NCBI RefSeq assembly: GCF_003044445.1
Contig: NZ_POWX01000002.1
Coordinates: forward strand, 1 to 64,000
Length of the DNA: 64,000 nt
Source of the DNA: Neisseria mucosa
GTDB taxonomy: Bacteria; Pseudomonadota; Gammaproteobacteria; Burkholderiales; Neisseriaceae
Direction of reading: 5' to 3'
Part shown: piece after piece, positions 50,368 through 58,213 of the stretch
Numbering within the stretch: the first letter of the stretch is position 1
How the letters are laid out: the number at the start of each line of letters is the position of its first letter
Program-made: the position numbers and the translations under genes
The notes under the pieces: model-generated
The model's input: the letters and a program-made list of their open reading frames with translations, nothing else
What the model was told of the DNA's origin: nothing
Databases searched by the model: none

Positions 50368-50496
50368 AAAGGTCGTCTGAAAACGAGCGTAGCGGGTTTC
50401 GCCAAAACAAGTTTACTCAGACTCCTACTCTCTGACTGAAAAACAGACCTTTCCGTTATAATTCCCTTTTTCCCGCACCATCCCGCGACAGACGAC

Positions 50497-51366
50497 ATGA
50501 AAGCCGCCTTTTTCCTCCTCTACCTCATCCAGCTTCTGCCCTTCAAAGTTATACACAAAATCGCCGACGCAGTGGGCATCCTCGCCTATTACGCCGTCAA
50601 ACCGCGCCGTAAAGTCGGCGAGACCAACCTCAGAAAATGCTTTCCCGAATGGAGCGAAGACCAACGCAAAGCCGTGCTCAAACGCCATTTTCAGCACATG
50701 GCGAAGCTGATGCTCGAATACGGCCTGTATTGGTACGCGCCTGCCGACAGGCTGCGCAAACTCGTGCATTATCAAGACAAACACCATCTCGATAACGCGC
50801 TCGCGGCGGGCGAAAAAGTCATCCTGCTTTATCCGCACTTCACCGCATTTGAAATGGCGGTTTACACCCTCAATCAGGACGTGCCGCTGACCAGCATGTA
50901 TTCGCACCAAAAAAATAAAGCGTTGGACGAACAAATCCTCAAAGGCCGCCACCGCTACAACAACGTCTTCCTCATCGGCCGCACCGAAGGCCTGCGCGCG
51001 ATTATCAAGCAACTGCGCAAAAGCAACGCCCCCTTCCTTTACCTGCCCGACCAGGATTTCGGCCGCAACGACTCCATCTTCGTCAACTTTTTCGGCATTC
51101 CCACCGCCACAATTTCAGGCTTGAGCCGCATCGCCGGCATGACGAAAGCCAAAGTCATCCCCGCCATTCCCACGCGCAACGCCGACAACACCGTTACGCT
51201 GCGTTTCTATCCCGCATGGGAAAACTTCCCTTCAGACGACGTTGTAGCCGACACCCAGCGCATGAACGACTTTATCGAAGCACGGGCAAGGGAAAATCCC
51301 GAACAATATTTCTGGCTGCACAAACGCTTCAAAACCCGTCCCGAAGGCGAACAGGGATTTTATTGA
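50497..51366 (+). CDS. lpxL: Lipid A biosynthesis (lauroyl) acyltransferase
   Basis: A 289-residue inner membrane LPLAT-family enzyme that adds a secondary acyl chain to lipid A. An N-terminal hydrophobic anchor (FFLLYLIQLLPFKVIHKIAD) is followed by RRKVGETNLRKCFPEWS. The catalytic HX4E motif is PHFTAFE (His114, Glu119). FLYLPDQDFGRND and the C-terminal PEQYFWLHKRFKTRPEG are typical of LpxL/HtrB. It corresponds by size and neighbour (ruvC) to the meningococcal LpxL1-type enzyme, which I recall as beside ruvC. An in-frame DUS gives FPSDDVVAD. Confidence 0.88.
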   Translation: MKAAFFLLYLIQLLPFKVIHKIADAVGILAYYAVKPRRKVGETNLRKCFPEWSEDQRKAVLKRHFQHMAKLMLEYGLYWYAPADRLRKLVHYQDKHHLDNALAAGEKVILLYPHFTAFEMAVYTLNQDVPLTSMYSHQKNKALDEQILKGRHRYNNVFLIGRTEGLRAIIKQLRKSNAPFLYLPDQDFGRNDSIFVNFFGIPTATISGLSRIAGMTKAKVIPAIPTRNADNTVTLRFYPAWENFPSDDVVADTQRMNDFIEARARENPEQYFWLHKRFKTRPEGEQGFY

Positions 51367-51391
51367 ATTACATACAGTTACATCAAAAAAC

Positions 51392-51416
51392 AAAGCCCGT
51401 CATATACGGGCTTTTA
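51392..51416 (+). terminator. Intrinsic terminator after lpxL
   Basis: AAAGCCCGT / ACGGGCTTTT stem with a five-base loop, 25 bases past the stop. From here to about 51810 the DNA is extremely AT-rich with no open frame or known element. Confidence 0.88.
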
Positions 51417-51811
51417 TTATTTCTATTAAATCGAAAATTAGCAACAATAGTAACAAATTTCAAATTGAGAATATCTCACATTAACTCTTTGGATAACTTA
51501 GATATTCGGCCCCATCAAACCCCAAACACCACGAAAAAATCAAACCAAACTCAAAAAACATAAAAGCAATACGAAATTTTAGTTAATATGTTAAATTTAA
51601 TTTCATTTAAAATCAAACTGTTATAAAATAACATTTCGGAAGAATCAATTATAACAAATAACCCAATAAAAATATAATGTTGAATTTATGTAAAAAAATT
51701 GATTATTTTAAATAAAAATATAAATATAAGATTTTATATTTCAAATAATTTATATTTTTTGAAATATTATAAATATAAATTTAGCATATAAAAATAATAT
51801 AAACTACTTGG

Positions 51812-52068
51812 CAAACCCAAATTTTTCGAGTAAATTTCGCTACATCGAATTACAGCCGTACCGGCAAATCCGATACTCCGGTTTCCAGCAGCAAATCCTT
51901 CGATTTGCAGCGGATGTTCCGAGCCTCACTCCCTCGGAACAAAAGTTTACCCGCACGGAGTTGAGCCGTGCAGGTAAAGCCGCAGGCGAAAGCCTGTATT
52001 GTTTGTGAAGCGTAAATCTCTGATTTGAGGTATTGGGGCAATCCTGTGGGGGATTGCCTCCTTTTTTT
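51812..52068 (+). ncRNA. Candidate structured non-coding RNA with terminator
   Basis: Following the AT-rich stretch, seven stem-loops lie in close series. ACCGG/CCGGT (51860-51882); GCAAATC-CTTC-GATTTGC (51891-51908); GTTCCGAG/CTCGGAAC (51916-51940); TTTACC-C-GCACGG / CCGTGC-A-GGTAAA (51946-51978); CAGGC-GAAA-GCCTG with a GNRA loop (51983-51996); AAATC/GATTT (52014-52026); and a terminator GGCAATCC/GGATTGCC plus a seven-T run (52037-52068). This density of perfect stems is not expected from coding sequence, and no Rfam family I know fits (not RNase P, tmRNA, 6S or SRP). The 5' end is a guess. Small open frames on both strands overlap it but look incidental. Confidence 0.6.
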
Positions 52069-52110
52069 GTTTCCTGCGTTTCCAGCATTTTATTGCCCCC
52101 TATCTCAAAT

Positions 52111-52222
52111 TATAGTGGATTAAATTTAAATCAGGACAAGGCGACGAAGCCATAGACAGTACAGATAGTACGGCAAGGCAAGGCGAGGCAACGCTGTACT
52201 GGTTTAAAGTTAATACACTATA
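52111..52222. repeat. Correia repeat-enclosed element, variant (112 bp)
   Basis: Starts TATAGTGGATTAAA. The right end is mutated to TTAATACACTATA, and the interior has an extra AAGGC unit (GGCAAGGCAAGGCG). It lies between the structured RNA candidate and the OmpA-type lipoprotein's terminator. Confidence 0.85.
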
Positions 52223-52263
52223 CCTTGAGGTATTCGGACATTCGGCCCGCATTACTTCATATG

Positions 52264-52304
52264 AAAAGGTCGTCTGAAACCTGATTTGGTTTCAGACGAC
52301 CTTT
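52264..52304 (-). terminator. DUS-pair terminator after the OmpA-type lipoprotein gene
   Basis: AAAAGGTCGTCTGAAACC and its inverse with a short loop. Confidence 0.85.
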
Positions 52305-52328
52305 AAACTTTATCCTGAGACGGATAGC

Positions 52329-53009
52329 TTACATTTGCTGTTGCGCCGCTTTGATGGCGTTTTGGTCGGGATTGATCAAAATCTCGACGCGGCGGTTTTG
52401 GGCGCGGCCTTCGACAGTGGCGTTAGACGCGATAGGGTGGCGCGAGCCGTAGCCTGCTGTGGTCAGACGCGAGCCATTCACGCCGCGCGATTGCAGGTAG
52501 TCGGCAACAGCAAGCGCGCGGTTGCGGGACAGCGGCTCGTTGATGGCATCGTTGCCGGTGTTGTCGGTATGACCGTTAATCGTCAAAGTCGTGTCGGGGT
52601 ATTGCACCAGCGTTTCGGAGGCGGTCGCCAGAGCGTTGCGCGCGTGATCGCTCAATGCCGCGCTACCGGTAGCGAAGGTGACGTTTTCAGGCATGACCAG
52701 TTTGATTTGGTTGCCTTGGCGTTCCACTTCGATATTGGTGTTTTTCAGGTTTTCGCGCAGTTTTTTCTCTTGATAGTCCATGTAGCCGCCGACGCCCGCA
52801 CCAATCGCGCCACACGCCAACGCGGAATTGCGCGCGCCTTTGCCGCCGTGGGTCAGTGCGCCGACGATGCCGCACACTGCCGCACCACCCAAGCCGTACA
52901 TGGCGGTTTTGCTGGTGTTGCGTTGTCCGCTTACAGGGTCGGTTACGCAGCCGGTCAGTGCCAAAGGAATGGCCAACGCGGCAACGGTCAAAGGTTTCAA
53001 GAATTTCAT
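52329..53009 (-). CDS. OmpA-family lipoprotein (YiaD-like)
   Basis: A 226-residue outer-membrane lipoprotein. Signal peptide with lipobox LTGC (Cys21). A glycine-rich segment (about residues 40-78: GLGGAAVCGIVGALTHGG, GAIGAGVGGYMDYQ) resembles the glycine-zipper of YiaD/YfiB-like proteins. The C-terminal OmpA domain (about 105-215) holds the peptidoglycan-binding set FATGSAALSDHA, TINGHTDNTGNDAINEPLS and RNRALAVADYLQSRGV. It ties the outer membrane to the cell wall. Monocistronic. Confidence 0.92.
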   Translation of the reverse strand: MKFLKPLTVAALAIPLALTGCVTDPVSGQRNTSKTAMYGLGGAAVCGIVGALTHGGKGARNSALACGAIGAGVGGYMDYQEKKLRENLKNTNIEVERQGNQIKLVMPENVTFATGSAALSDHARNALATASETLVQYPDTTLTINGHTDNTGNDAINEPLSRNRALAVADYLQSRGVNGSRLTTAGYGSRHPIASNATVEGRAQNRRVEILINPDQNAIKAAQQQM

Positions 53010-53267
53010 TGAGATTTCCTTTCAAAAAATACCGCTCCAACACAGATGGTCGTCTGAAAGCGGTTTGATGTATTTCAACGATGTTTCGGCGGGCTGCAAA
53101 CCCTTCAAAACAGATTGAAACAGCATGATAGCCAAGATTGCGGAGCAGCAAATCTCGCTTAACCCGATATTACCTAACTGACCGCAAACTGACATTCCAG
53201 TTTTCTATTCTGCGTATTCAGTAAGATTGCCGTAATGAAGTTTGGTTCCTCAAGGCGTTTGCAACAC

Positions 53268-54146
53268 CTATTCTTTTCCATAACGGCGGCGGACATACCT
53301 TATCAACATATATTTCAGCCTCAAACGCACATCGTAACCGACCGATCCCGCGCCCAACACAAACAACACCAGCGCAACCGGCAAGGCAAAATGGTGGCCT
53401 ATCTGATGATAGCCCCACGCACCAATCACCCCACCCAACAAAAACGACCACATCATTCCACCCAAAAGCCACATCTTCGGCTTATTGACACGCACATGCG
53501 GCAGGCGCGGATGATGTTTTTTCGAATAATACAGCACGCGCGAAAGCTCGATGCCCAAGTCGGTCGCCGTGCCGGTCATGTGCGTCGAACGGATGGCGCC
53601 ACCAGATAAAAGCGTCATCACCGTATTGTGCATTCCCATGATGAAACATAATAAAAACAACGCTAAAGACGGGAAAACCATATTCCCGCTTCCAATGTTC
53701 CATTGTGATGCCGTCAGTCCGAACAAGCCGAATATCAGCAGATAAACCGCTTCCAGCCACATGGAAAAACCGAAGCTGCCGCGAAACCGCTTCTGCTGCG
53801 TCCACAAAACCACCCAGCCCGAATGTACCGCACCGACAATGAAACACAACACGCTGATCAAAGCTACCGCCGCCGTTATCCATTCGCGCAGATACACAGC
53901 GTCCGCCAGCAGCGACATCGAGCCGGTAACGTGTGACGTGTAGCGTGCGAACGCAAAGAAACCACCCGCATTGATCGCACCTGCTAACATCGCCATGATG
54001 TAGCCCAGCCTGCGGAAGCGCGCATCGGAAATATGGTGTTCGTGCAGATACGGCCTGTCCGCCTGCCAAAACGGCGGGGCATGTCGCCGCTTGTCATGCG
54101 CCCTAATCTGCTTATCGCGTCGTAGGTGTATTTTTGGTTCTTCCAT
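53268..54146 (-). CDS. DUF1275 (YoaK-type) membrane protein
   Basis: A 292-residue inner membrane protein. After a basic cytoplasmic N terminus (about 45 residues, rich in His/Arg/Lys) come about six hydrophobic segments beginning LGYIMAMLAGAINAGGFFAFARYTSHVTGS, the hallmark of DUF1275. LLCFIMGMHNTVMTLLSGGAIRSTHMTGTATDLG is the second signature. The family's function is unknown. The basic N-terminal extension is longer than in typical members. It stands alone. Confidence 0.85.
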   Translation of the reverse strand: MEEPKIHLRRDKQIRAHDKRRHAPPFWQADRPYLHEHHISDARFRRLGYIMAMLAGAINAGGFFAFARYTSHVTGSMSLLADAVYLREWITAAVALISVLCFIVGAVHSGWVVLWTQQKRFRGSFGFSMWLEAVYLLIFGLFGLTASQWNIGSGNMVFPSLALFLLCFIMGMHNTVMTLLSGGAIRSTHMTGTATDLGIELSRVLYYSKKHHPRLPHVRVNKPKMWLLGGMMWSFLLGGVIGAWGYHQIGHHFALPVALVLFVLGAGSVGYDVRLRLKYMLIRYVRRRYGKE

Positions 54147-54334
54147 GTAACGTTATCTCTTTTGCAATGATGGATGCAAGGCAAGAAAAACACCTTTCCG
54201 ATTAAAATTAATCCATCATCCGAACAGTGTGTTCAGACGACCCCGCCATCAAAAATCTATAATATTTAGGTGTTGTACCTACCACTGATGAGAAATGACG
54301 GCAGGCAGGAATTTTTCTATTTCCATTAACCATA

Positions 54335-54379
54335 AAAAAGGTCGTCTGAAAAGCATTTTATCCTTTTCAGACGACCTTT
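54335..54379 (-). terminator. DUS-pair terminator after ilvE
   Basis: AAAAAGGTCGTCTGAAAAG and its inverse around a short loop, 29 bases past the ilvE stop. Confidence 0.85.
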
Positions 54380-54407
54380 CTACCGATTACATCAATACAA
54401 AATCAAA

Positions 54408-55406
54408 TCAGCACACTTCAACCAACCAGCCGTGTTTGTCTTCTGCCAAACCGTATTGGATGTCGGTCAAGGCTTTGCGCAAAGCGTAGCCGCGCTCTTG
54501 GCTTTTCACTTCGATTTCTTTGCCATCGATAACGAAAGAAGTAACGGGCGAGATAACGGCGGCTGTACCGGTCAGAATCGCTTCCGCGCCCTCTTCGACT
54601 GCAGCTTTGAGTTCGTCCACGGTGAAATTGCGTTCGCTGACGGTGTAGCCCAAGTCTTTGGCAACGGTCAGCACGGAATCGCGGGTTACGCCGTGGAGGA
54701 ATTCGTCGGTCAACGGCTTGGTGATGATTTCGTTGCCTTTAATCAGGATAAAGTTGGACGCACCGGTTTCCTGTACGTCGCCGTTCGGACAGAACAGGAC
54801 TTGGTTTGCGCTGTGTTCGGCTTTCGCCTTCAGCACCCAAGGCATGGCGGAGGCGTAGTTGCCGCCGCATTTGACGCGGCCCATGTGCGGTGCGCAGCGG
54901 ATGTGTTCGGTTTCAACCAAAATTTTCACGGGCGAACCGGCTTTGAAATAGTCGCCGACCGGAGAAGCGAGGATATAAAGCAGCGCGGTTTCGGACGGCG
55001 AACCGGCTTTGCCGATAACGGGGTCGGTACCGATGAGCGTCGGGCGCAGATACAGCGCGGCAGGCGCATCGGGGATTTCATCGGCGGCGCGTTTGACCAA
55101 TTCGCTCAGGGCATTTAAATAGGCTTCGGTTTCGGGGCGCGGCAGGTGCAAAATATCCGCGCTTTGTTGCATACGGGCGATGTTTGCCGTCGGACGGAAC
55201 AAGACGATTTTGCCGTTTGCCTGACGGAATGCTTTTAAGCCTTCAAAGCATTCGCTGCCGTAATGCAGGGCATGCGCGCCGGGCGCGAGGGTGAGGTCTG
55301 AGGAAGTTTGCCATTCGATCGGCTGCCATTTGCCGTCCTTATAGACGATAACGGGCATTTGGGCGTGGAAGACGCTGCCGAACACGGCGGGTACAGGTCT
55401 GCTCAT
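54408..55406 (-). CDS. ilvE: Branched-chain amino acid aminotransferase
   Basis: A 332-residue PLP enzyme (fold type IV) for the last step of valine, leucine and isoleucine synthesis. HALHYGSECFEGLKAFR contains the N-terminal substrate-site region. GRVKCGGNYASAMPW includes the PLP-binding lysine, and FCPNGDVQETGASNFILIKG and LTGTAAVISPV follow. Length suits the class with about 330 residues. Divergent from lapA across a 389-bp gap. Confidence 0.94.
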   Translation of the reverse strand: MSRPVPAVFGSVFHAQMPVIVYKDGKWQPIEWQTSSDLTLAPGAHALHYGSECFEGLKAFRQANGKIVLFRPTANIARMQQSADILHLPRPETEAYLNALSELVKRAADEIPDAPAALYLRPTLIGTDPVIGKAGSPSETALLYILASPVGDYFKAGSPVKILVETEHIRCAPHMGRVKCGGNYASAMPWVLKAKAEHSANQVLFCPNGDVQETGASNFILIKGNEIITKPLTDEFLHGVTRDSVLTVAKDLGYTVSERNFTVDELKAAVEEGAEAILTGTAAVISPVTSFVIDGKEIEVKSQERGYALRKALTDIQYGLAEDKHGWLVEVC

Positions 55407-55795
55407 GATGATTGCCTTTCTTATTCTGTTTGGTTCTGTTTAGATATTAAAAGTTGAAAGATACGCCTGTACGGATGGTTTTGACAAGTGCGAATGCCCG
55501 TTTCGAAATCAGCTTCTGCACAAGCCCTTGCCTGATAACGAAATACGGAAAACCCCCATTCCAAGTATGGATACAAATTGTCAGCAATCATGCCTACCGT
55601 TTACTACATATATATAATGAAGCCTGAGGTCGTCTGAAAACTGCCGCACATCCTATCCGAAACAATCCAAATCGTTTAAACTAAGCCGCATCTGCGGCAA
55701 ACGGATTCGGAAACGGAATCCACATTGACCGCCCTACTGAATTTTTCAGACGACCTTTTCAAAATTTTCCGACAGGCATACCGCCGGAGACATCC
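55407..55795. other. Divergent gap between ilvE and lapA
   Basis: 389 bp without a gene. It holds single DUS copies at about 55627 and 55743, and a TATAAT at 55613-55618 that may be a -10 for lapA, although no good -35 is spaced to it. Confidence 0.5.
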
Positions 55796-56140
55796 ATGAA
55801 ACTGATTTACACCATTATCAAAGTCATCATTTTATTATTGTTTTTACTGCTCGCCGTCATCAATACCGACAGCGTCGCCTTCCACTATCTGCCCGGTCAA
55901 AAAGCCGACTTACCGCTGATCGTCGTCCTCTTCGGCGCGTTTGTTATCGGTATCGTGTTCGGCATGTTTGCCCTGTTCGGCAGACTTTTGGCACTGCGCA
56001 GCGAAAACAACCGCCTGCGTGCCGAAGTCAAAAAACACGCACATTTGAGCGAAAAAGACCTCGTCACCCCCGTACCGCAACAACCTGCGCCGCAAACGAC
56101 TGTCCCTGCCAACCAACCCGTACAAACGCCCAAGCCTTAA
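55796..56140 (+). CDS. lapA: LapA-family (DUF1049) inner membrane protein
   Basis: A 114-residue protein with two membrane helices (about residues 4-24 and 42-66) and a cytoplasmic coiled-coil tail (LLALRSENNRLRAEVKKHAHL) ending in a Pro/Gln-rich stretch. The motif between the helices (NTDSVAFHYLPGQKADLPLIVVLFGAFVIG-type) is that of LapA. LapA works with LapB, encoded 12 bases downstream, in controlling LPS assembly; in E. coli LapB regulates LpxC turnover through FtsH. Confidence 0.9.
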   Translation: MKLIYTIIKVIILLLFLLLAVINTDSVAFHYLPGQKADLPLIVVLFGAFVIGIVFGMFALFGRLLALRSENNRLRAEVKKHAHLSEKDLVTPVPQQPAPQTTVPANQPVQTPKP

Positions 56141-56152
56141 AGAAGGAATCAC

Positions 56153-57322
56153 ATGGACAACGAATTGTGGGTCATCCTACTGCCCATTACCCTTTTGCCC
56201 GTCTTCTTTGCCATGGGCTGGTTTGCCGCCCGTATCGACATGAAAACCGTGTTGAAACAGGCGAAAAGCGTGCCCGCCGGCTTTTACAAAAGTCTGGACG
56301 CATTGGTTGACCGAAACAGCGGCCGTGCCGCCCGCGAGTTGGCGGAAGTCATCGACCAGCAGCCGCAGTCTTACGACCTCAACCTGACCTTGGGCAAACT
56401 CTACCGTCAGCGTGGCGAAAACGACAAAGCCATCAATATGCACCAAGCCCTGCTCGACTCGCCCGACACCGTCAACGAAAAACGTGCACGGGTGTTGTTC
56501 GAACTTGCGCAAAACTATCAAAGTGCAGGCTTGGTTGACCGCGCAGAACAAATCTTCATCGGCTTGCAGGAAGGCAACATGGCGCGCGAAGCCCGTCAGC
56601 ACCTGCTCAGCATCTACCAGCAAGACCGCGACTGGGAAAAAGCCATCGAAACCGCGCAACTCCTCAGCCACGACGAGCAAACCTACCAATTTGAAATTGC
56701 ACAGTTTTATTGCGAACTTGCCCAAACCGCGTTGTTCAAATCCAATCTTGACGCCGCCCGTTACAACGTCCAAAAAGCTTTGGACGCCAACAAAAAATGC
56801 GCCCGCGCCAATATGATTTTGGGCGACATCGAAACCAAACAGGGCAATTTCCCCGCCGCTGTCGAGGCATACGGCGCCATCGAGCAGCAAAATCATGCCT
56901 ATCTGAGCATGGTCGGCGAGAAACTCTACGAAGCCTATGCCGCCCAAGGCAAACAGGAAGAAGGACTGAACCGGCTTATCGGCTATATGCAGACCTTCCC
57001 CGATTTAGACCTTATCAACGTCATCTACGAAAAAGCCCTGCTGCTCAAAGGCGAAAGCGAAGCCGCCCAACTTGCCGTCGAACTCGTGCGCCAAAAACCC
57101 GACCTCAACGGCGTGTACCGCCTGCTGGGCTTGAAAATCAGCGACATGAATCCCGCGTGGAAAGCCGACGCCGACATGATGCGCTCCGTCATCGGCCGCC
57201 AACTCCAACGCAGCGTCATGTACCGCTGCCGCAACTGCCACTTCAAATCCCAAGTCTTCTTCTGGCACTGCCCCGCCTGCAACAAATGGGAAACCTTCAC
57301 ACCCAATAAGATCGAGGTGTAA
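56153..57322 (+). CDS. lapB: Lipopolysaccharide assembly protein LapB
   Basis: A 389-residue protein with one N-terminal membrane helix (about residues 5-24), a row of TPR repeats (about 35-320: LGKLYRQRGENDKAINMHQALL is one), and a C-terminal rubredoxin-like metal site, YRCRNCHFKSQVFFWHCPAC, with two CxxC pairs. This is the full LapB/YciM architecture. It follows lapA in the same operon and ends in a DUS hairpin that also marks the left edge of the 57-61 kb island. Confidence 0.95.
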   Translation: MDNELWVILLPITLLPVFFAMGWFAARIDMKTVLKQAKSVPAGFYKSLDALVDRNSGRAARELAEVIDQQPQSYDLNLTLGKLYRQRGENDKAINMHQALLDSPDTVNEKRARVLFELAQNYQSAGLVDRAEQIFIGLQEGNMAREARQHLLSIYQQDRDWEKAIETAQLLSHDEQTYQFEIAQFYCELAQTALFKSNLDAARYNVQKALDANKKCARANMILGDIETKQGNFPAAVEAYGAIEQQNHAYLSMVGEKLYEAYAAQGKQEEGLNRLIGYMQTFPDLDLINVIYEKALLLKGESEAAQLAVELVRQKPDLNGVYRLLGLKISDMNPAWKADADMMRSVIGRQLQRSVMYRCRNCHFKSQVFFWHCPACNKWETFTPNKIEV

Positions 57323-57334
57323 ACCAAACCAACA

Positions 57335-57369
57335 AAAAGGTCGTCTGAAAAGTTTCAGACGACCTTTTA
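57335..57369 (+). terminator. DUS-pair terminator after lapB, left flank of the island
   Basis: A near-loopless hairpin of AAAAGGTCGTCTGAAAA and its inverse. The same 35 bases recur exactly at 61206-61240, after the beta-helix protein gene. Confidence 0.9.
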
Positions 57370-58213
57370 GCATCTTCTCTCACCCTGCTACCAACTGCCA
57401 ATTACTTACCAGCAGCTCCTTATTAACACCTCCAAACAAAATAACCTATAGTTGTAATTCTGCACACGAGTAATCATCTCTTATGTACCTCAAGCAATAT
57501 CATTACTACCACTCGTTATACAAAATTACAGACCTAGATAGTGAAAATTTATACACTTCAATCAAGAAATCCAACCTCAACAAATATAGAAGTCTGCTGA
57601 AATATTTTTAGCAGACTTTCATTAGAACTAAACGGTGATTTATTTCACTCAACGGTATAAAAAACAACAAATTTGCCAAACAATCTACTTTTTATAACAT
57701 ATAAAATAAAAATAATTATCTTATATTTCAATTAATTATTTATTTTCTTTAAATAATTAAAAATGAAATCATCATTATTTTTTTTATTATGCTAAAATCA
57801 TTTAAACATTCATTATGGTTATAGATAACATCTATCGTGCATACGGGTGAAATTTTGTTTAAAAAGTAGTGAACTAACAAACAATCTCGTAATCTTACTT
57901 AATTTAGACTAAGCGATCTAAAACATAGTACAGATAAGCATAAATGACCAAGTGATAACGGATATAGCTGCTACAACATACACGCCTCCATCGTAACTGC
58001 CACTATCCGAACTATAAAAAACACCTTGTAGCTAGAAAACAACTTTACCTAAAAAATGGAAAGAAGTTCTCAAAACAAGAATGCTTTAATAAATAGTATG
58101 AACCATCCTGCCAAAACCACACAAACACTGGCAGAACTGGTTGCAAAACATACCGTACCTTTACATTGCTGCAGGTATTAGCCTGTAATGTTCAACCATG
58201 GGAAATCTGAATT
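57370..58213. other. AT-rich region upstream of the beta-helix protein gene
   Basis: 844 bp, strongly AT-rich. It contains an intrinsic terminator-like hairpin (57591-57620), a possible extended -10 (TGCTAAAAT, 57790-57798) implying a leader of about 400 bases, and a 41-codon open frame (58056-58181) of doubtful reality. No known element is recognised. Confidence 0.55.
57591..57620 (+). terminator. Intrinsic terminator in the AT-rich region
   Basis: AGTCTGCT / AGCAGACT stem with an 11-base loop, followed by TTT. It follows no recognised gene, so it may end a lost or unrecognised transcript. Confidence 0.6.

Noticed and set aside
51808..52088. Small overlapping frames on both strands at the structured RNA candidate
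   Set aside because: Both strands are open over nearly the same bases and the stems cross all codon positions; no ribosome site fits. I kept the RNA reading but note these as the main alternative.
57591..57620. Terminator hairpin as evidence for a lost gene after lapB
   Set aside because: No open frame or residual homology lies between it and lapB, so a gene cannot be claimed.
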